Shown here in pieces: positions 1 to 7,521 of a stretch of DNA of 11,508 nt; position 1 is the first letter of the stretch; the number at the start of each line of letters is the position of its first letter. The stretch covers positions 1 to 11,508 of the forward strand of contig JAAEOP010001171.1 in the NCBI GenBank assembly GCA_024223125.1, read 5' to 3'. Source of the DNA: Chloroflexota bacterium (GTDB taxonomy: Bacteria > Chloroflexota > Anaerolineae > Promineifilales > Promineifilaceae). The translations under genes and the position numbers were made by a program. The notes below the pieces were generated by a model. The model saw only the letters and a program-made list of their open reading frames with translations. It searched no databases and had not been told where the DNA came from.

Positions 1-724
1 CATGGTTGCTACCAATCGGGCACGGCCGTATTGGGATCAATGGAGCGACGAACATCCAGAAGAGGCCATCACCCACTTCCTGGGCGATGATTTTGTAGAT
101 CAATATTGCCACGAGGTACAGGACGCCCTCACCAGCCGTCATGCTTCCCCCTTCACACCCGAACCAGACGCCCCCAACAACACCAGCCACCTCAGCGTTA
201 TAGATGGGCAGGGATTGGCCGTCAGCCTGACAACAACGGCCGGTGAATCGGCCGGGTACGTTGTGCCCGGAACTGGCTTCATCCCCAACAACATGATGGG
301 TGAAGAAGATTTACACCCCAACGGCTTCCACACCCGCCCCTCCGGTAAACGACTGCCCACTATGATGACGCCCACCATTGTCAGGAAAGATGGCATGACC
401 CGGCTCGTTGTCGGTAGCGGCGGCAGCATTCGTATTCGCAGCGCCATTTTGCAGGTACTCAGCAATCTTTTAGATTACCACATGACCTTGCACGATGCCG
501 TGAATACAGCCCGTGTGCATGTAGAAAGCGGCGCGTTGCAATGTGAAGCCGGTTACGATCCGACGGCCGTAGATGAACTAGAAACATTGGGGCATGCCGT
601 TAACCGTTGGCCCAGCCGCAGTATTTACTTTGGCGGCGCACATTCCGTTTCTCGGACGTCGGACGGCCATCTTGTAGCCGCCGGTGACAATCGTCGTGGA
701 GGGGCTACAGCCCGTGTCCCCTAA
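1..724 (+). CDS. ggt: Gamma-glutamyltranspeptidase, C-terminal part (5' truncated by window edge)
   Basis: This N-terminal nucleophile hydrolase cleaves or transfers the gamma-glutamyl group of glutathione and related peptides, normally outside the cytoplasm. About 240 residues are visible against a family length of roughly 530-580, so most of the large subunit lies left of the window. The ATG at position 2 is almost certainly internal. The autoprocessing site is NNTSHLS: Thr61 (codon 182-184) should be the new N-terminal nucleophile of the small subunit. It is followed by the VIDGQG strand and by GTGFIPNNMMGE, which resembles the family LLNN-M segment. GSGGS at about 139-143 corresponds to the family GSPGGS oxyanion region. 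ARVHVE and the terminal DNRRGGAT match the usual end of the fold, so the small subunit looks complete and active. The stop at 722-724 overlaps the start of the next gene, suggesting translational coupling. Confidence 0.9.
   Translation, partial: MVATNRARPYWDQWSDEHPEEAITHFLGDDFVDQYCHEVQDALTSRHASPFTPEPDAPNNTSHLSVIDGQGLAVSLTTTAGESAGYVVPGTGFIPNNMMGEEDLHPNGFHTRPSGKRLPTMMTPTIVRKDGMTRLVVGSGGSIRIRSAILQVLSNLLDYHMTLHDAVNTARVHVESGALQCEAGYDPTAVDELETLGHAVNRWPSRSIYFGGAHSVSRTSDGHLVAAGDNRRGGATARVP
698..702 (+). promoter_or_regulatory. Shine-Dalgarno GGAGG that favours the GTG at 714
   Basis: GGAGG followed by GG lies inside the 3' end of the GGT gene, about 11 nt before the GTG at 714. An in-frame GTG at 684 has no comparable site and would add ten residues ahead of the signal peptide. 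The site therefore supports 714 as the start of the carboxypeptidase. Confidence 0.5.
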
Positions 725-1568
725 AATTGTTTGCGGCTACCTTTTATTATTGATGTTAGCTGGCTGTGTCAAACCGTGGCCAGAACCAGAAACAGCCTGG
801 CAGCCTCCCCCCATTCCCACCCTACTCCCGCCAGCAACACCAACTGTATCTACGCAATTTGTCGTTGCCGCTGTCGCCCAGATACAGTCTACCCAAGTAG
901 CGCCAACATTTACACCAACGGCCGTGCCCCCCTCACCTATCAGCCCCTGCTCAAAACGCCAACCTCATGATGATTACCTCGTCACCATTACCAAACAATA
1001 CCCCATCAGCCCCATGTACGCCCCGGATGATCTTGTATCTTTGGGGGCGGTATTGCCGCCAAACACAGTCTGGGGAGATAAGCTGTTGAGATCGGAAGCG
1101 GCCGCAGCTTTAGCCGGTATGGTTCAGGCAATGGGTGATGGTGGACTGCGGCCGCAAATCCTTTCCGCCTACCGCAGTTACAATGAGCAAGCAGCATCCT
1201 ATGCCAAATGGCAGGCCGAACAACCGTGGCGAGCCGACATCATCAGCGCCCGCCCTGGCAGCAGTGAACATCAGTTAGGCACAACGGTGGATTTTGGCTC
1301 GCCGGAGTTGGCTGCCTGGGTTGGCCCCGCCATCCAGTTCCATCCCCTCTTTGCCAACACCAACGAAGGAGTATGGCTGACAGCCCACGCCCATGAATAT
1401 GGCTTCACCCTCAGCTACCCGGAAGAGGGATTTGAGGTAACAGGCTTTGTTTACGAGCCGTGGCATTACAGGTATGTAGGGGTAGAAACGGCGACAATGG
1501 TAAAGGAGAACGGCCGTTACCTGACAGAGTGGCAATTTGAAAACCAGCCCGTTCCCTGCCTTCCCTAA
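714..1568 (+). CDS. D-alanyl-D-alanine carboxypeptidase, M15B (VanY-type), lipoprotein
   Basis: This is a zinc carboxypeptidase that trims the terminal D-Ala from peptidoglycan stem peptides outside the membrane. Starting at GTG 714, the protein is MSPK, then a hydrophobic stretch ending in the lipobox LAGC (Cys18), so it should be a lipoprotein. A Pro/Thr-rich linker of about 60 residues follows, then the catalytic domain. All M15B signatures are present: SAYRSYNEQ; PGSSEHQLGTTVDFG, which supplies the zinc ligands His and Asp; and YEPWHYRYVG, which supplies the catalytic Glu and third ligand His. From the 714 start these are about His186, Asp193, Glu248 and His251. The reading frame stays open upstream to a GTG at 684, but the SD position and signal peptide favour 714. 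It overlaps the GGT stop by 11 bases, so the two are probably co-transcribed. Both act on peptides outside the cytoplasm. The family call is firm; the exact substrate is not visible. Confidence 0.88.
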   Translation: MSPKIVCGYLLLLMLAGCVKPWPEPETAWQPPPIPTLLPPATPTVSTQFVVAAVAQIQSTQVAPTFTPTAVPPSPISPCSKRQPHDDYLVTITKQYPISPMYAPDDLVSLGAVLPPNTVWGDKLLRSEAAAALAGMVQAMGDGGLRPQILSAYRSYNEQAASYAKWQAEQPWRADIISARPGSSEHQLGTTVDFGSPELAAWVGPAIQFHPLFANTNEGVWLTAHAHEYGFTLSYPEEGFEVTGFVYEPWHYRYVGVETATMVKENGRYLTEWQFENQPVPCLP

Positions 1569-1627
1569 ATCCAACAACCTCACCCATCATCCACCGTATA
1601 GGAAACAATCTATTTTAGGAGTATTAT

Positions 1628-2569
1628 ATGAATGAAGCAGCCATAAAAGTCATAGAACTGGATAAACAATTTGCTGAAATCCACGCCGTCAACCACATTT
1701 CATTTACAGTGCAGCGTGGCGAAATTTTTAGCTTACTCGGCCCCAATGGAGCTGGCAAAAGCACTACCATCTCCATGATTTCCGGTCTACTACCCCCCAC
1801 CCAGGGCGATGCGGCCATCTTTGGTCATTCCATCACCCAAACCCCGCAGCAAGCCAAATCGCAAATCGGCATTGTGCCCCAGGAAATCGCTTTGTACGAG
1901 GACCTGACCGCCCGTGAGAACATGGAGTTTTGGGGCAAAATGTATGGACTGCGCGGCGATGCCCTGGCACAGCGGGTGGATGAAGTGCTAGATATGATTG
2001 GACTAACGGAGCGACAAAAAGATCGCCTGGAGAAATATTCCGGGGGCATGAAACGGCGGGTAAACATTGGGGTAGCGCTGCTGCATAAACCGGCCGTCAT
2101 CATCATGGATGAGCCGACAGTGGGCATTGACCCGCAAAGCCGTCGCCACATTTTAGACGGGGTAAAAGCGCTTAAAAATGAAGGGGCTACCATCCTGTAC
2201 ACCACCCATTACATGGAAGAAGCCCAGGAACTCTCAGACCATATCGCCATTATGGACAAGGGCAAAATTATTGCCAGCGGGACCCATGAGGAGTTGGTGC
2301 GGCTGGTAGGCCATCAGGATAAGATTGAATTGCAGCTAAGTATGCCCTCGGAGCCGGTATTGACTCAATGGCAGGAAACGGAGGGGGTTTTCCATGTTTC
2401 GGCCGCGGACGGTACGTTAACGGTATTGGTGGATGATAGCAATGTGGTCTTGCCCCGTTTGTTTGAGGCGGTGAATGAGCATGGGGTGCGGATCACGGCC
2501 GTAGACATCCAGGAACCGAATTTAGAGAGTGTGTTTTTGCATCTTACCGGTCGGGCTTTGAGAGATTAG
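1628..2569 (+). CDS. ABC-2 type exporter, ATP-binding protein
   Basis: This 313-residue cytoplasmic ATPase powers the two permeases that follow. The motifs are in order: Walker A GPNGAGKST (38-46), Q-loop VPQ (83-85), signature YSGGMKRR (137-144), Walker B VIIMDEP (157-163), D-loop VGIDP and switch His in TTH (192-194). All key residues are intact. A C-terminal extension of about 90 residues after GTHEEL is typical of the NatA/DrrA-like ABC-2 subgroup (drug, sodium or lipid-type exporters). The start is supported by TAGGAG at 1616-1621, six bases before the ATG. It is the first gene of a three-gene operon, with 58 bp to the next start. The substrate cannot be read from the sequence. Confidence 0.93.
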   Translation: MNEAAIKVIELDKQFAEIHAVNHISFTVQRGEIFSLLGPNGAGKSTTISMISGLLPPTQGDAAIFGHSITQTPQQAKSQIGIVPQEIALYEDLTARENMEFWGKMYGLRGDALAQRVDEVLDMIGLTERQKDRLEKYSGGMKRRVNIGVALLHKPAVIIMDEPTVGIDPQSRRHILDGVKALKNEGATILYTTHYMEEAQELSDHIAIMDKGKIIASGTHEELVRLVGHQDKIELQLSMPSEPVLTQWQETEGVFHVSAADGTLTVLVDDSNVVLPRLFEAVNEHGVRITAVDIQEPNLESVFLHLTGRALRD

Positions 2570-2577
2570 TTGCTACC

Positions 2578-2610
2578 AGACATCCGATTTCTTAAAGAAA
2601 TTGGATGTCT
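2578..2610. repeat. Intergenic palindrome between ATPase and first permease
   Basis: The left arm AGACATCCGATTTC (2578-2591) pairs with GAAATTGGATGTCT (2597-2610) across a 5-nt loop, giving 14 bp with one G-U wobble. No T-run follows, so it is unlikely to be an efficient terminator. It could stabilise or process the mRNA between differentially expressed operon genes, or be a REP-like repeat. The right arm ends 17 nt before the permease ATG at 2628. Confidence 0.7.
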
Positions 2611-2627
2611 TACACGAGTACACCCTT

Positions 2628-3908
2628 ATGAAAATCCTAGACATTACCCTCAAAGATATGCGCCAATCGTTCCGTAACAAAGGGGCGATTGTGTTTATGT
2701 TCATCATTCCCGTTTTGGTAACAGGTCTATTTTATTTCATGTTTGGCAGCATTGCCGGGGAAGGGGAAGATGAAGCATTTACACTGCCGCAAACGGCCGT
2801 CATCCTGGTCAATTTAGACAGCGGCCAACTCCCCATCCAATCAGACATGACCAGCGCTGCTTCAATGGGCGGTTTATTGCGTGATCTGCTGCAAAATGAA
2901 GAGCTGTCCAGCCTGATCAGTTTAACGGAAATGGATGATGCGGCGGCGGCGCGCACGGCCGTAGACCATCAAAAAGCCGGCGTGGCCATTATCATCCCCC
3001 CCAATATGACCCAGGCCATAATGAGCGGCGAAGAAACGGCCGTAGAACTTTACCGCGACCCCACCCTCACCATCGGCCCAGCCATTGTGGCCGGCATTGT
3101 CCACCAATTTATAGATGGCTTTTCCGCCAGCAGCATCGGCATCGGTCTAATAATGGAGCAGTTGGCGGCAGCTGATGTACCCATTAATGGGGACGTTGTA
3201 CAAGAAGTGGTAGATCGGTACACGGCCGCAGCCAATCCCCAACAACCAAGCCAGCTTGTCACCTTGCAAGCCCCGCCCGGCCAGGCAAACCAGGGCAATG
3301 AAATGACCCAGATACTGACACTAATTTTAGGGGGCATGATGGTTTTCTTTGCCTTCTTCACTGGCGCCAATGTGTTGCAGTCTGTCCTGACAGAACAAGA
3401 AAACGGCACCCTGCAACGGCTCTTTACCACCCCCACACCCCATAAAACTATCTTCAGCGGCAAATTCATCGCTGCCCTGCTCATCCTCACAGTGCAGGTA
3501 GCGGTGCTGCTTATTTTCGGCCGTCTGGTTTTCAACATTCAATGGGGCGCACCGCTACCGGTAGTTTTGGCCGCTATTGGATTGATTCTCATCTCGGCTA
3601 CAACAGGCTTATTTCTGGTATCGCTGCTTAAAGATTCGCGGCAGGCGGGGGCGATTTTTGGCGGCTTGCTAACGTTGACAGGCATGTTAGGGTTGATTTC
3701 TGTGTTTACGGCCGGCGCGCCTGGTACACCGGCCATGTTGGAAACAATCTCTTTACTGGTTCCCCAGGGCTGGGCTATGCGGACTTTTCGGCAATCCATG
3801 GACGGCCGTGCCCTACCTGACATCCTTCTTACCTTCGGCGTCATCCTCTTGTGGAGCGCCATCTTCTTTATCATCGGCCAGCGCCGTCTGCAAAAACGGT
3901 TTGCCTGA
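2628..3908 (+). CDS. ABC-2 type exporter permease (first of two)
   Basis: This 426-residue integral membrane subunit has the ABC2_membrane_3 (NatB/YhaP-like) architecture. There is one N-terminal TM (about 20-42), a large extracytoplasmic domain (about 43-225), then five further TMs (about 228-250, 278-300, 310-332, 340-362 and 398-418). The coupling segment TEQENGTLQRLFTTPTPH (about 255-272) is the usual ABC-2 cytoplasmic motif with the conserved E-x-G-T-L core. An upstream in-frame TTG at 2601 would place the start inside the hairpin. ATG 2628 is preferred because its N-terminus (MKILDITLKDMRQ) aligns with that of the next gene (MRVIDLALKDLRQ). The ribosome-binding site is weak (GAG near 2615). 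The extracytoplasmic domain is rich in Thr-Ala-Val triplets encoded by ACGGCCGT. It probably pairs with the second permease. Confidence 0.9.
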   Translation: MKILDITLKDMRQSFRNKGAIVFMFIIPVLVTGLFYFMFGSIAGEGEDEAFTLPQTAVILVNLDSGQLPIQSDMTSAASMGGLLRDLLQNEELSSLISLTEMDDAAAARTAVDHQKAGVAIIIPPNMTQAIMSGEETAVELYRDPTLTIGPAIVAGIVHQFIDGFSASSIGIGLIMEQLAAADVPINGDVVQEVVDRYTAAANPQQPSQLVTLQAPPGQANQGNEMTQILTLILGGMMVFFAFFTGANVLQSVLTEQENGTLQRLFTTPTPHKTIFSGKFIAALLILTVQVAVLLIFGRLVFNIQWGAPLPVVLAAIGLILISATTGLFLVSLLKDSRQAGAIFGGLLTLTGMLGLISVFTAGAPGTPAMLETISLLVPQGWAMRTFRQSMDGRALPDILLTFGVILLWSAIFFIIGQRRLQKRFA

Positions 3909-3936
3909 CTGATCTGATTGATAAACTTGAGAACTT

Positions 3937-3978
3937 GCCACAGAGAACTCAGAGACAAGCCTCTGTGAACTCTGTGGC
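3937..3978. repeat. Imperfect inverted repeat (CACAGAG type) between the two permeases
   Basis: The left arm (3937-3954, beginning GCCACAGAG) and right arm (3961-3978, ending CTCTGTGGC) match at 15 of 18 positions around a 6-nt spacer. The outer 9 bp are perfect. It has the look of the CTCTGTG-type repeat that recurs between genes in many environmental bacterial genomes (recollection, not checked). No T-run follows. It differs in sequence from the hairpin at the previous junction of the same operon. Confidence 0.65.
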
Positions 3979-4005
3979 TAAAAGTCAAATACGGATAGAA
4001 TAAAA

Positions 4006-5220
4006 ATGCGAGTTATTGATTTAGCCCTAAAAGATTTACGCCAGATTACCCGCGACCGCAAAACATTTATCTTTTTGCTGGTCATGCCCATCGCCTTTAC
4101 GCTCCTGTTTGGTTTTGCCTTTGGCGGCAACAGCACGGCCGATCCACGCTTACCAATTGGCATACAAGACAATGATAACAGCGACCTCAGTCAACGGTTG
4201 CTCATGATGTTGGAAAATTCGGAAGTGGTGCGGCCGGAAATGGCAGACACGGCCGTTACCAATCTTCCCCAACAAGTAAGCGATGAAAATATTGCCGCCG
4301 CCGTCATCATTCCGGCCGGCTTTGGTGATGGGTTGCGTGCCGGAGAACCGCCTCTGGTTACAGTTATCGCCACCGGGCAGACCGGGTTTACAGTAGAGGG
4401 TGAAGTGCAAACGGCCGTGTTCCGGATGCTCAGCGCCATCATCATCGCTCAGACCAGTTTGGAAACGGCCGTGCAGCACAATCTACTGCCAGACGCGGCC
4501 GCCCAACAAGCTCACTTTGACGACATTTTAGACAGCGCCCTGACGGCCTGGGAAACGCCGTCCATCACCATCACGGCCGCTGCTTCCAGCGCCCTTTCTG
4601 ATGAAGCGACCGCAGAAGACAGCAACTACAGTGTTTTTGCCCAAACGTCACCGGGCATGATGGCTCAATTCGCCATTGCCGGTTTGATGGGAGCGGCCAC
4701 CATTTTGGTGATTGAGAAAAAGACCCGCTCCGTGCAACGGCTGTTGACCACCAATCTCTCACGCGGCCAAATTTTATTGGGGCATTATCTGGCCATGTTT
4801 GTCATGATTTTTTTGCAACTGAGCGTTCTCATTCTGTTTGGTCAGATTTTTCTGGATTTACCTTACTTGAGCCAACCCATCGCTACACTGCTGGTAACGG
4901 TAGCGGCAGCCATGTTTAGCGCCAGCCTGGGATTGTTAATCGGGACTTTAGCCAAAACAGAGGAGCAGGTGATCATTTTTGCTCTGGTTCCTATGTTTGT
5001 CCTGGCAGCCCTGGGCGGGGCCTGGATGCCGTTGGAATTTACGCCGGAAACGTTTCAACGGGTAGCTTACCTGACACCCCTGGCCTGGATGATAGAGGGA
5101 TACAAGGATATTTTGGTGCGCGGGCAAGGGGTGGCAGAAGTGATGTCGGCCGTGTTCGTTTTATTGGCTTATGCAGTCGTTATCTTCCTCATTGCCATCT
5201 GGCGTTTCCGTTTTGATTAG
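4006..5220 (+). CDS. ABC-2 type exporter permease (second of two)
   Basis: This 404-residue membrane subunit is homologous to the preceding gene but clearly diverged. The topology is one N-terminal TM (about 20-41), an extracytoplasmic domain (about 42-215), then five TMs (about 216-236, 256-279, 292-315, 320-342 and 378-398). The cytoplasmic segment EKKTRSVQRLLTTNLSRGQ (about 237-255) matches TEQENGTLQRLFTTPT of its partner, so the exporter is probably a heterodimer in the membrane with an ATPase dimer below. LGGAWMPLEFTPETFQ near 336-350 is the usual ABC-2 re-entrant region. The ATG at 4006 has only a weak upstream GGA. Translation may rely on proximity to the upstream gene, despite 97 bp of spacer holding an inverted repeat. 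The substrate is unknown. Confidence 0.9.
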   Translation: MRVIDLALKDLRQITRDRKTFIFLLVMPIAFTLLFGFAFGGNSTADPRLPIGIQDNDNSDLSQRLLMMLENSEVVRPEMADTAVTNLPQQVSDENIAAAVIIPAGFGDGLRAGEPPLVTVIATGQTGFTVEGEVQTAVFRMLSAIIIAQTSLETAVQHNLLPDAAAQQAHFDDILDSALTAWETPSITITAAASSALSDEATAEDSNYSVFAQTSPGMMAQFAIAGLMGAATILVIEKKTRSVQRLLTTNLSRGQILLGHYLAMFVMIFLQLSVLILFGQIFLDLPYLSQPIATLLVTVAAAMFSASLGLLIGTLAKTEEQVIIFALVPMFVLAALGGAWMPLEFTPETFQRVAYLTPLAWMIEGYKDILVRGQGVAEVMSAVFVLLAYAVVIFLIAIWRFRFD

Positions 5221-5310
5221 ATAACTTCCTCAACCTTTCCTTGACCCAATCTTCACCATTTTTTGATAGTTCCCGGCCGTTTCCAACGGTATGCTATTGT
5301 CATCTTTTGC

Positions 5311-5360
5311 AGCCGCGGTTTCTTACCGCGTAGGCATAATCGTGGTAAGAAACCGCGGCT
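5311..5360. repeat. 20-bp-arm hairpin just upstream of the M23 peptidase gene
   Basis: The left arm (5311-5330, AGCCGCGGTTTCTTACC plus three bases) and right arm (5341-5360, ending AAACCGCGGCT) pair over 20 positions with a single G-U wobble, around a 10-nt loop (5331-5340). It ends 16 nt before the ATG at 5377, directly before the AGGG that may serve as its ribosome-binding site. There is no T-run. It could be a REP-like element or a 5'-UTR structure affecting translation. Confidence 0.8.
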
Positions 5361-5376
5361 ACGAGCAGGGAACCAT

Positions 5377-6924
5377 ATGAAACGAACCGCGCTATTAACA
5401 ATATTCCTCATTCTGACTGGCAGCTTGCTGTTGGTTATGATGACTTTGACGAGTCTGCGGGTACAAGCAAAAACAGTTTTCAACGGCCAACCTCCCCAAT
5501 CTTTTGGCGGCGGCGAATGGCAACCACCGGAAGACAACATATCTGAAAAACAACACACCGCCATCCAGGGCCAGATTGAACAAAATGAAGCCCAATTGAT
5601 TGGTGAAGGAAAATTGTTACCGGCGCAGACAGAAGCGACCGTAACCTTATCCTGGCCCCTCTCCACGGCCGCCCATCTCAATGATTTTGGCGTTCATGGC
5701 ACATCCAACTTTGTAGACCAAAATCCCGGCTTCCCCAATGCTCTGCTAGATTATGCTTGCGGCCGTCGCACATACGACACCTATACCGGCTACAACCATC
5801 CCGGAACCGACCTCTTTACCTGGCCCTTCCCCTGGAGCCGTATGGACAACGACGAGGTCAGTGTGGTTGCGGCCGCTCCTGGTATTATCGTTTACAAAGA
5901 AGACGGCTATTATGATCGCAATTGCGGTTTTAATACTTCCCCAGGCAACGCTGTTTACATCCGTCATGTAGATGGTTCTATCGCCTGGTACAATCATCTA
6001 AAAAATGGTTCTGTGACTACCAAACCTATTGGCAGCATGGTTGCCGTTGGCGAATATTTGGGTGTTGTTGGCAGTTCAGGTAGTTCTACTGCTCCTCATC
6101 TTCATCTGGAACTTTTTAGCAGCAGTGGCCAAATCTTAGACCCGTATGCAGGTCCGTGCAATGTTCTTAGTCACAACTCTTTATGGGTTGAGCAGCCACC
6201 TTACTATGACACGGCCGTTAACAAACTCACTACAGGAACCGCGCCGCCCGACATCACTTACTGCTCCACTCCGGAGACCAGCAACGAAGCTACCCAATTT
6301 GACCCCGGCGACACGGTGTACTTTACCGCCTATTATCGGGATCAACGGGACAACAACCCCACTCTCTACACTATCTACCGGCCAAACGGCTCCGTTTACC
6401 AAAGCTGGATGCACACGATTTCAACAACGTATTATGCATCTTCCTGGTGGTGGTGGTCATATGAATTGGAACCATACGCGCCTGAAGGGAATTGGGAATT
6501 TGAAGTCATCATCAACAGCCAGGTTTACACACAAACTTTTTTGGTAGGCACTCCGCCACCAGAACCGCTCCCGTCGCCAGCCGTCATTACCGTCACTTCC
6601 CCCAATGGAGGCGAAATCATCTCCCCCGCCGTCCAATTCTCTGTTACCTGGCAAACAGCTTTAACACGGCCGTTGCAGGTAGATGTGTACAGAGAAGGTA
6701 TTTTTTCGCGTACATTGACAATCACACGGCCGATTTCTGGTAACGGCCGTTTCCTCTGGACAATCCCCCTTACAACCCCCACCTCCTCCGGCTACCGTAT
6801 CCGCGTAAGCAATGTGATGAGCGCCACTATCTACGACGAAAGCAACAACGATTTCATTATCGGTATTTTAGATAAGCACACCTATTTGCCCATGATTCAG
6901 AGATCAATTGTGCCTGATGGGTAA
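5377..6924 (+). CDS. Secreted M23 zinc metallopeptidase with C-terminal Ig-like domain and YLPMI tail
   Basis: This 515-residue exported protein probably cuts peptidoglycan cross-links or other peptides outside the cell. The N-terminus MKRTALLTIFLILTGSLLLV is a signal peptide or anchor, which fixes the start at ATG 5377. The frame is open back to 5263, but that stretch runs through the hairpin and makes no sensible leader. M23 residues are complete: NHPGTD (His141, Asp145), YNHL (His207) and the PHLHLE core (His241, His243). Residues about 290-390 form a beta-rich region ending in a Trp run and a Pro linker. Residues about 403-495 (TVTSPNGGEIISP ... FLWTIP ... YRIRVS ... NDFII) match the Ser-Thr-rich Kre9-like PF10342 pattern. 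The protein ends HTYLPMIQRSIVPDG, resembling the short YLP-type C-terminal tails of Chloroflexota secreted proteins. Family is firm; substrate unknown. Confidence 0.88.
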   Translation: MKRTALLTIFLILTGSLLLVMMTLTSLRVQAKTVFNGQPPQSFGGGEWQPPEDNISEKQHTAIQGQIEQNEAQLIGEGKLLPAQTEATVTLSWPLSTAAHLNDFGVHGTSNFVDQNPGFPNALLDYACGRRTYDTYTGYNHPGTDLFTWPFPWSRMDNDEVSVVAAAPGIIVYKEDGYYDRNCGFNTSPGNAVYIRHVDGSIAWYNHLKNGSVTTKPIGSMVAVGEYLGVVGSSGSSTAPHLHLELFSSSGQILDPYAGPCNVLSHNSLWVEQPPYYDTAVNKLTTGTAPPDITYCSTPETSNEATQFDPGDTVYFTAYYRDQRDNNPTLYTIYRPNGSVYQSWMHTISTTYYASSWWWWSYELEPYAPEGNWEFEVIINSQVYTQTFLVGTPPPEPLPSPAVITVTSPNGGEIISPAVQFSVTWQTALTRPLQVDVYREGIFSRTLTITRPISGNGRFLWTIPLTTPTSSGYRIRVSNVMSATIYDESNNDFIIGILDKHTYLPMIQRSIVPDG

Positions 6925-7037
6925 CGGTCGCACGCCACTTTTCCCACAAGATGACAACATCTACATAGGTGGTACACTACTGCGAGTGTACAGTGTGCAG
7001 TAACCGCTTCTCATAAGCAAATACCTAATTACCGAAA

Positions 7038-7052
7038 ACTGAACACTGAACA
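7038..7052 (+). repeat. Short tandem repeat ACTGAAC x2 before the small ORF
   Basis: The 7-mer ACTGAAC occurs twice in tandem (7038-7044 and 7045-7051), just before the AGGA that serves the next start. The rest of the 139-bp gap (6925-7063) holds short imperfect GTGTACAGTGT-type repeats but no convincing promoter or terminator. Confidence 0.35.
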
Positions 7053-7063
7053 GGAAACGAATC

Positions 7064-7480
7064 ATGGCCATAATGACTAACTATCTCGCCCGCGGCACGG
7101 CCGTAGGCCAAAAACAAACGGTAAAAACCAAAAAATTTGTGTGGATACCGGTGGGCGAAGGTGAAGTAGTCGCCTGCTCAAATTCTGAAATTGGCGTCAA
7201 GGGTAAGATTGATGTGGTCATTTATAGGGGGGATCTCAACATTCATCTTAAACTACTAGATGAAAACAGCAGCGCCTCCATGGGTAAGTGTACGCTGCGC
7301 CTGAACAGTCATCAGGATGAAAATGCCCAATATCAAACAAAGGGACATGTGTTAACGGTTACGGCCGTGTTAGGCGGCAAACAACAAAATATCAGCATCT
7401 CTCCTTGCAACGGCGGCTCCCAAACAGAATGCAAACTCTTCGGTTGGATCAACGAAACAGTTCATTTAGAAAGAAAGTAA
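7064..7480 (+). CDS. Hypothetical protein, 138 aa, not recognised
   Basis: I do not recognise this protein. It starts at ATG 7064 with AGGA at 7052-7055 upstream; an in-frame ATG at 7073 is an alternative. There is no signal peptide or membrane segment. Alternating hydrophobic/polar stretches (FVWIPV, IDVVIYRG, LNIHLKLL, HVLTVTAVLGG, QNISISP) suggest a small beta-rich fold. There are four cysteines (38, 76, 115, 123). It carries two ACGGCCGT octamers (7097, 7361), both read as Thr-Ala-Val, so it has the composition of the host genome rather than of the restriction-modification genes that follow. Its stop lies at the edge of that foreign segment, so its last residues could have been altered by the insertion. 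Confidence 0.6.
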   Translation: MAIMTNYLARGTAVGQKQTVKTKKFVWIPVGEGEVVACSNSEIGVKGKIDVVIYRGDLNIHLKLLDENSSASMGKCTLRLNSHQDENAQYQTKGHVLTVTAVLGGKQQNISISPCNGGSQTECKLFGWINETVHLERK

Positions 7481-7521
7481 ATTATTATGAGTTAGTTGTC
7501 ATATATCAACAGAATGAAAAT

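Noticed and set aside
3050..3538. Antisense open frame of about 160 codons within the first permease gene
   Set aside because: It lies wholly opposite a well-supported membrane protein, has no recognisable motif or ribosome-binding site, and arises from codon bias of the real gene.
5263..5376. Upstream extension of the M23 gene to an earlier ATG
   Set aside because: The extension runs through the long hairpin, adds a basic non-signal stretch and would bury the clear signal peptide that begins at 5377.
7405..7521. Upstream extension of the methyltransferase into the preceding gene
   Set aside because: The added residues overlap the hypothetical gene in another frame and do not resemble any methyltransferase N-terminus. 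Foreign composition begins only after 7480.
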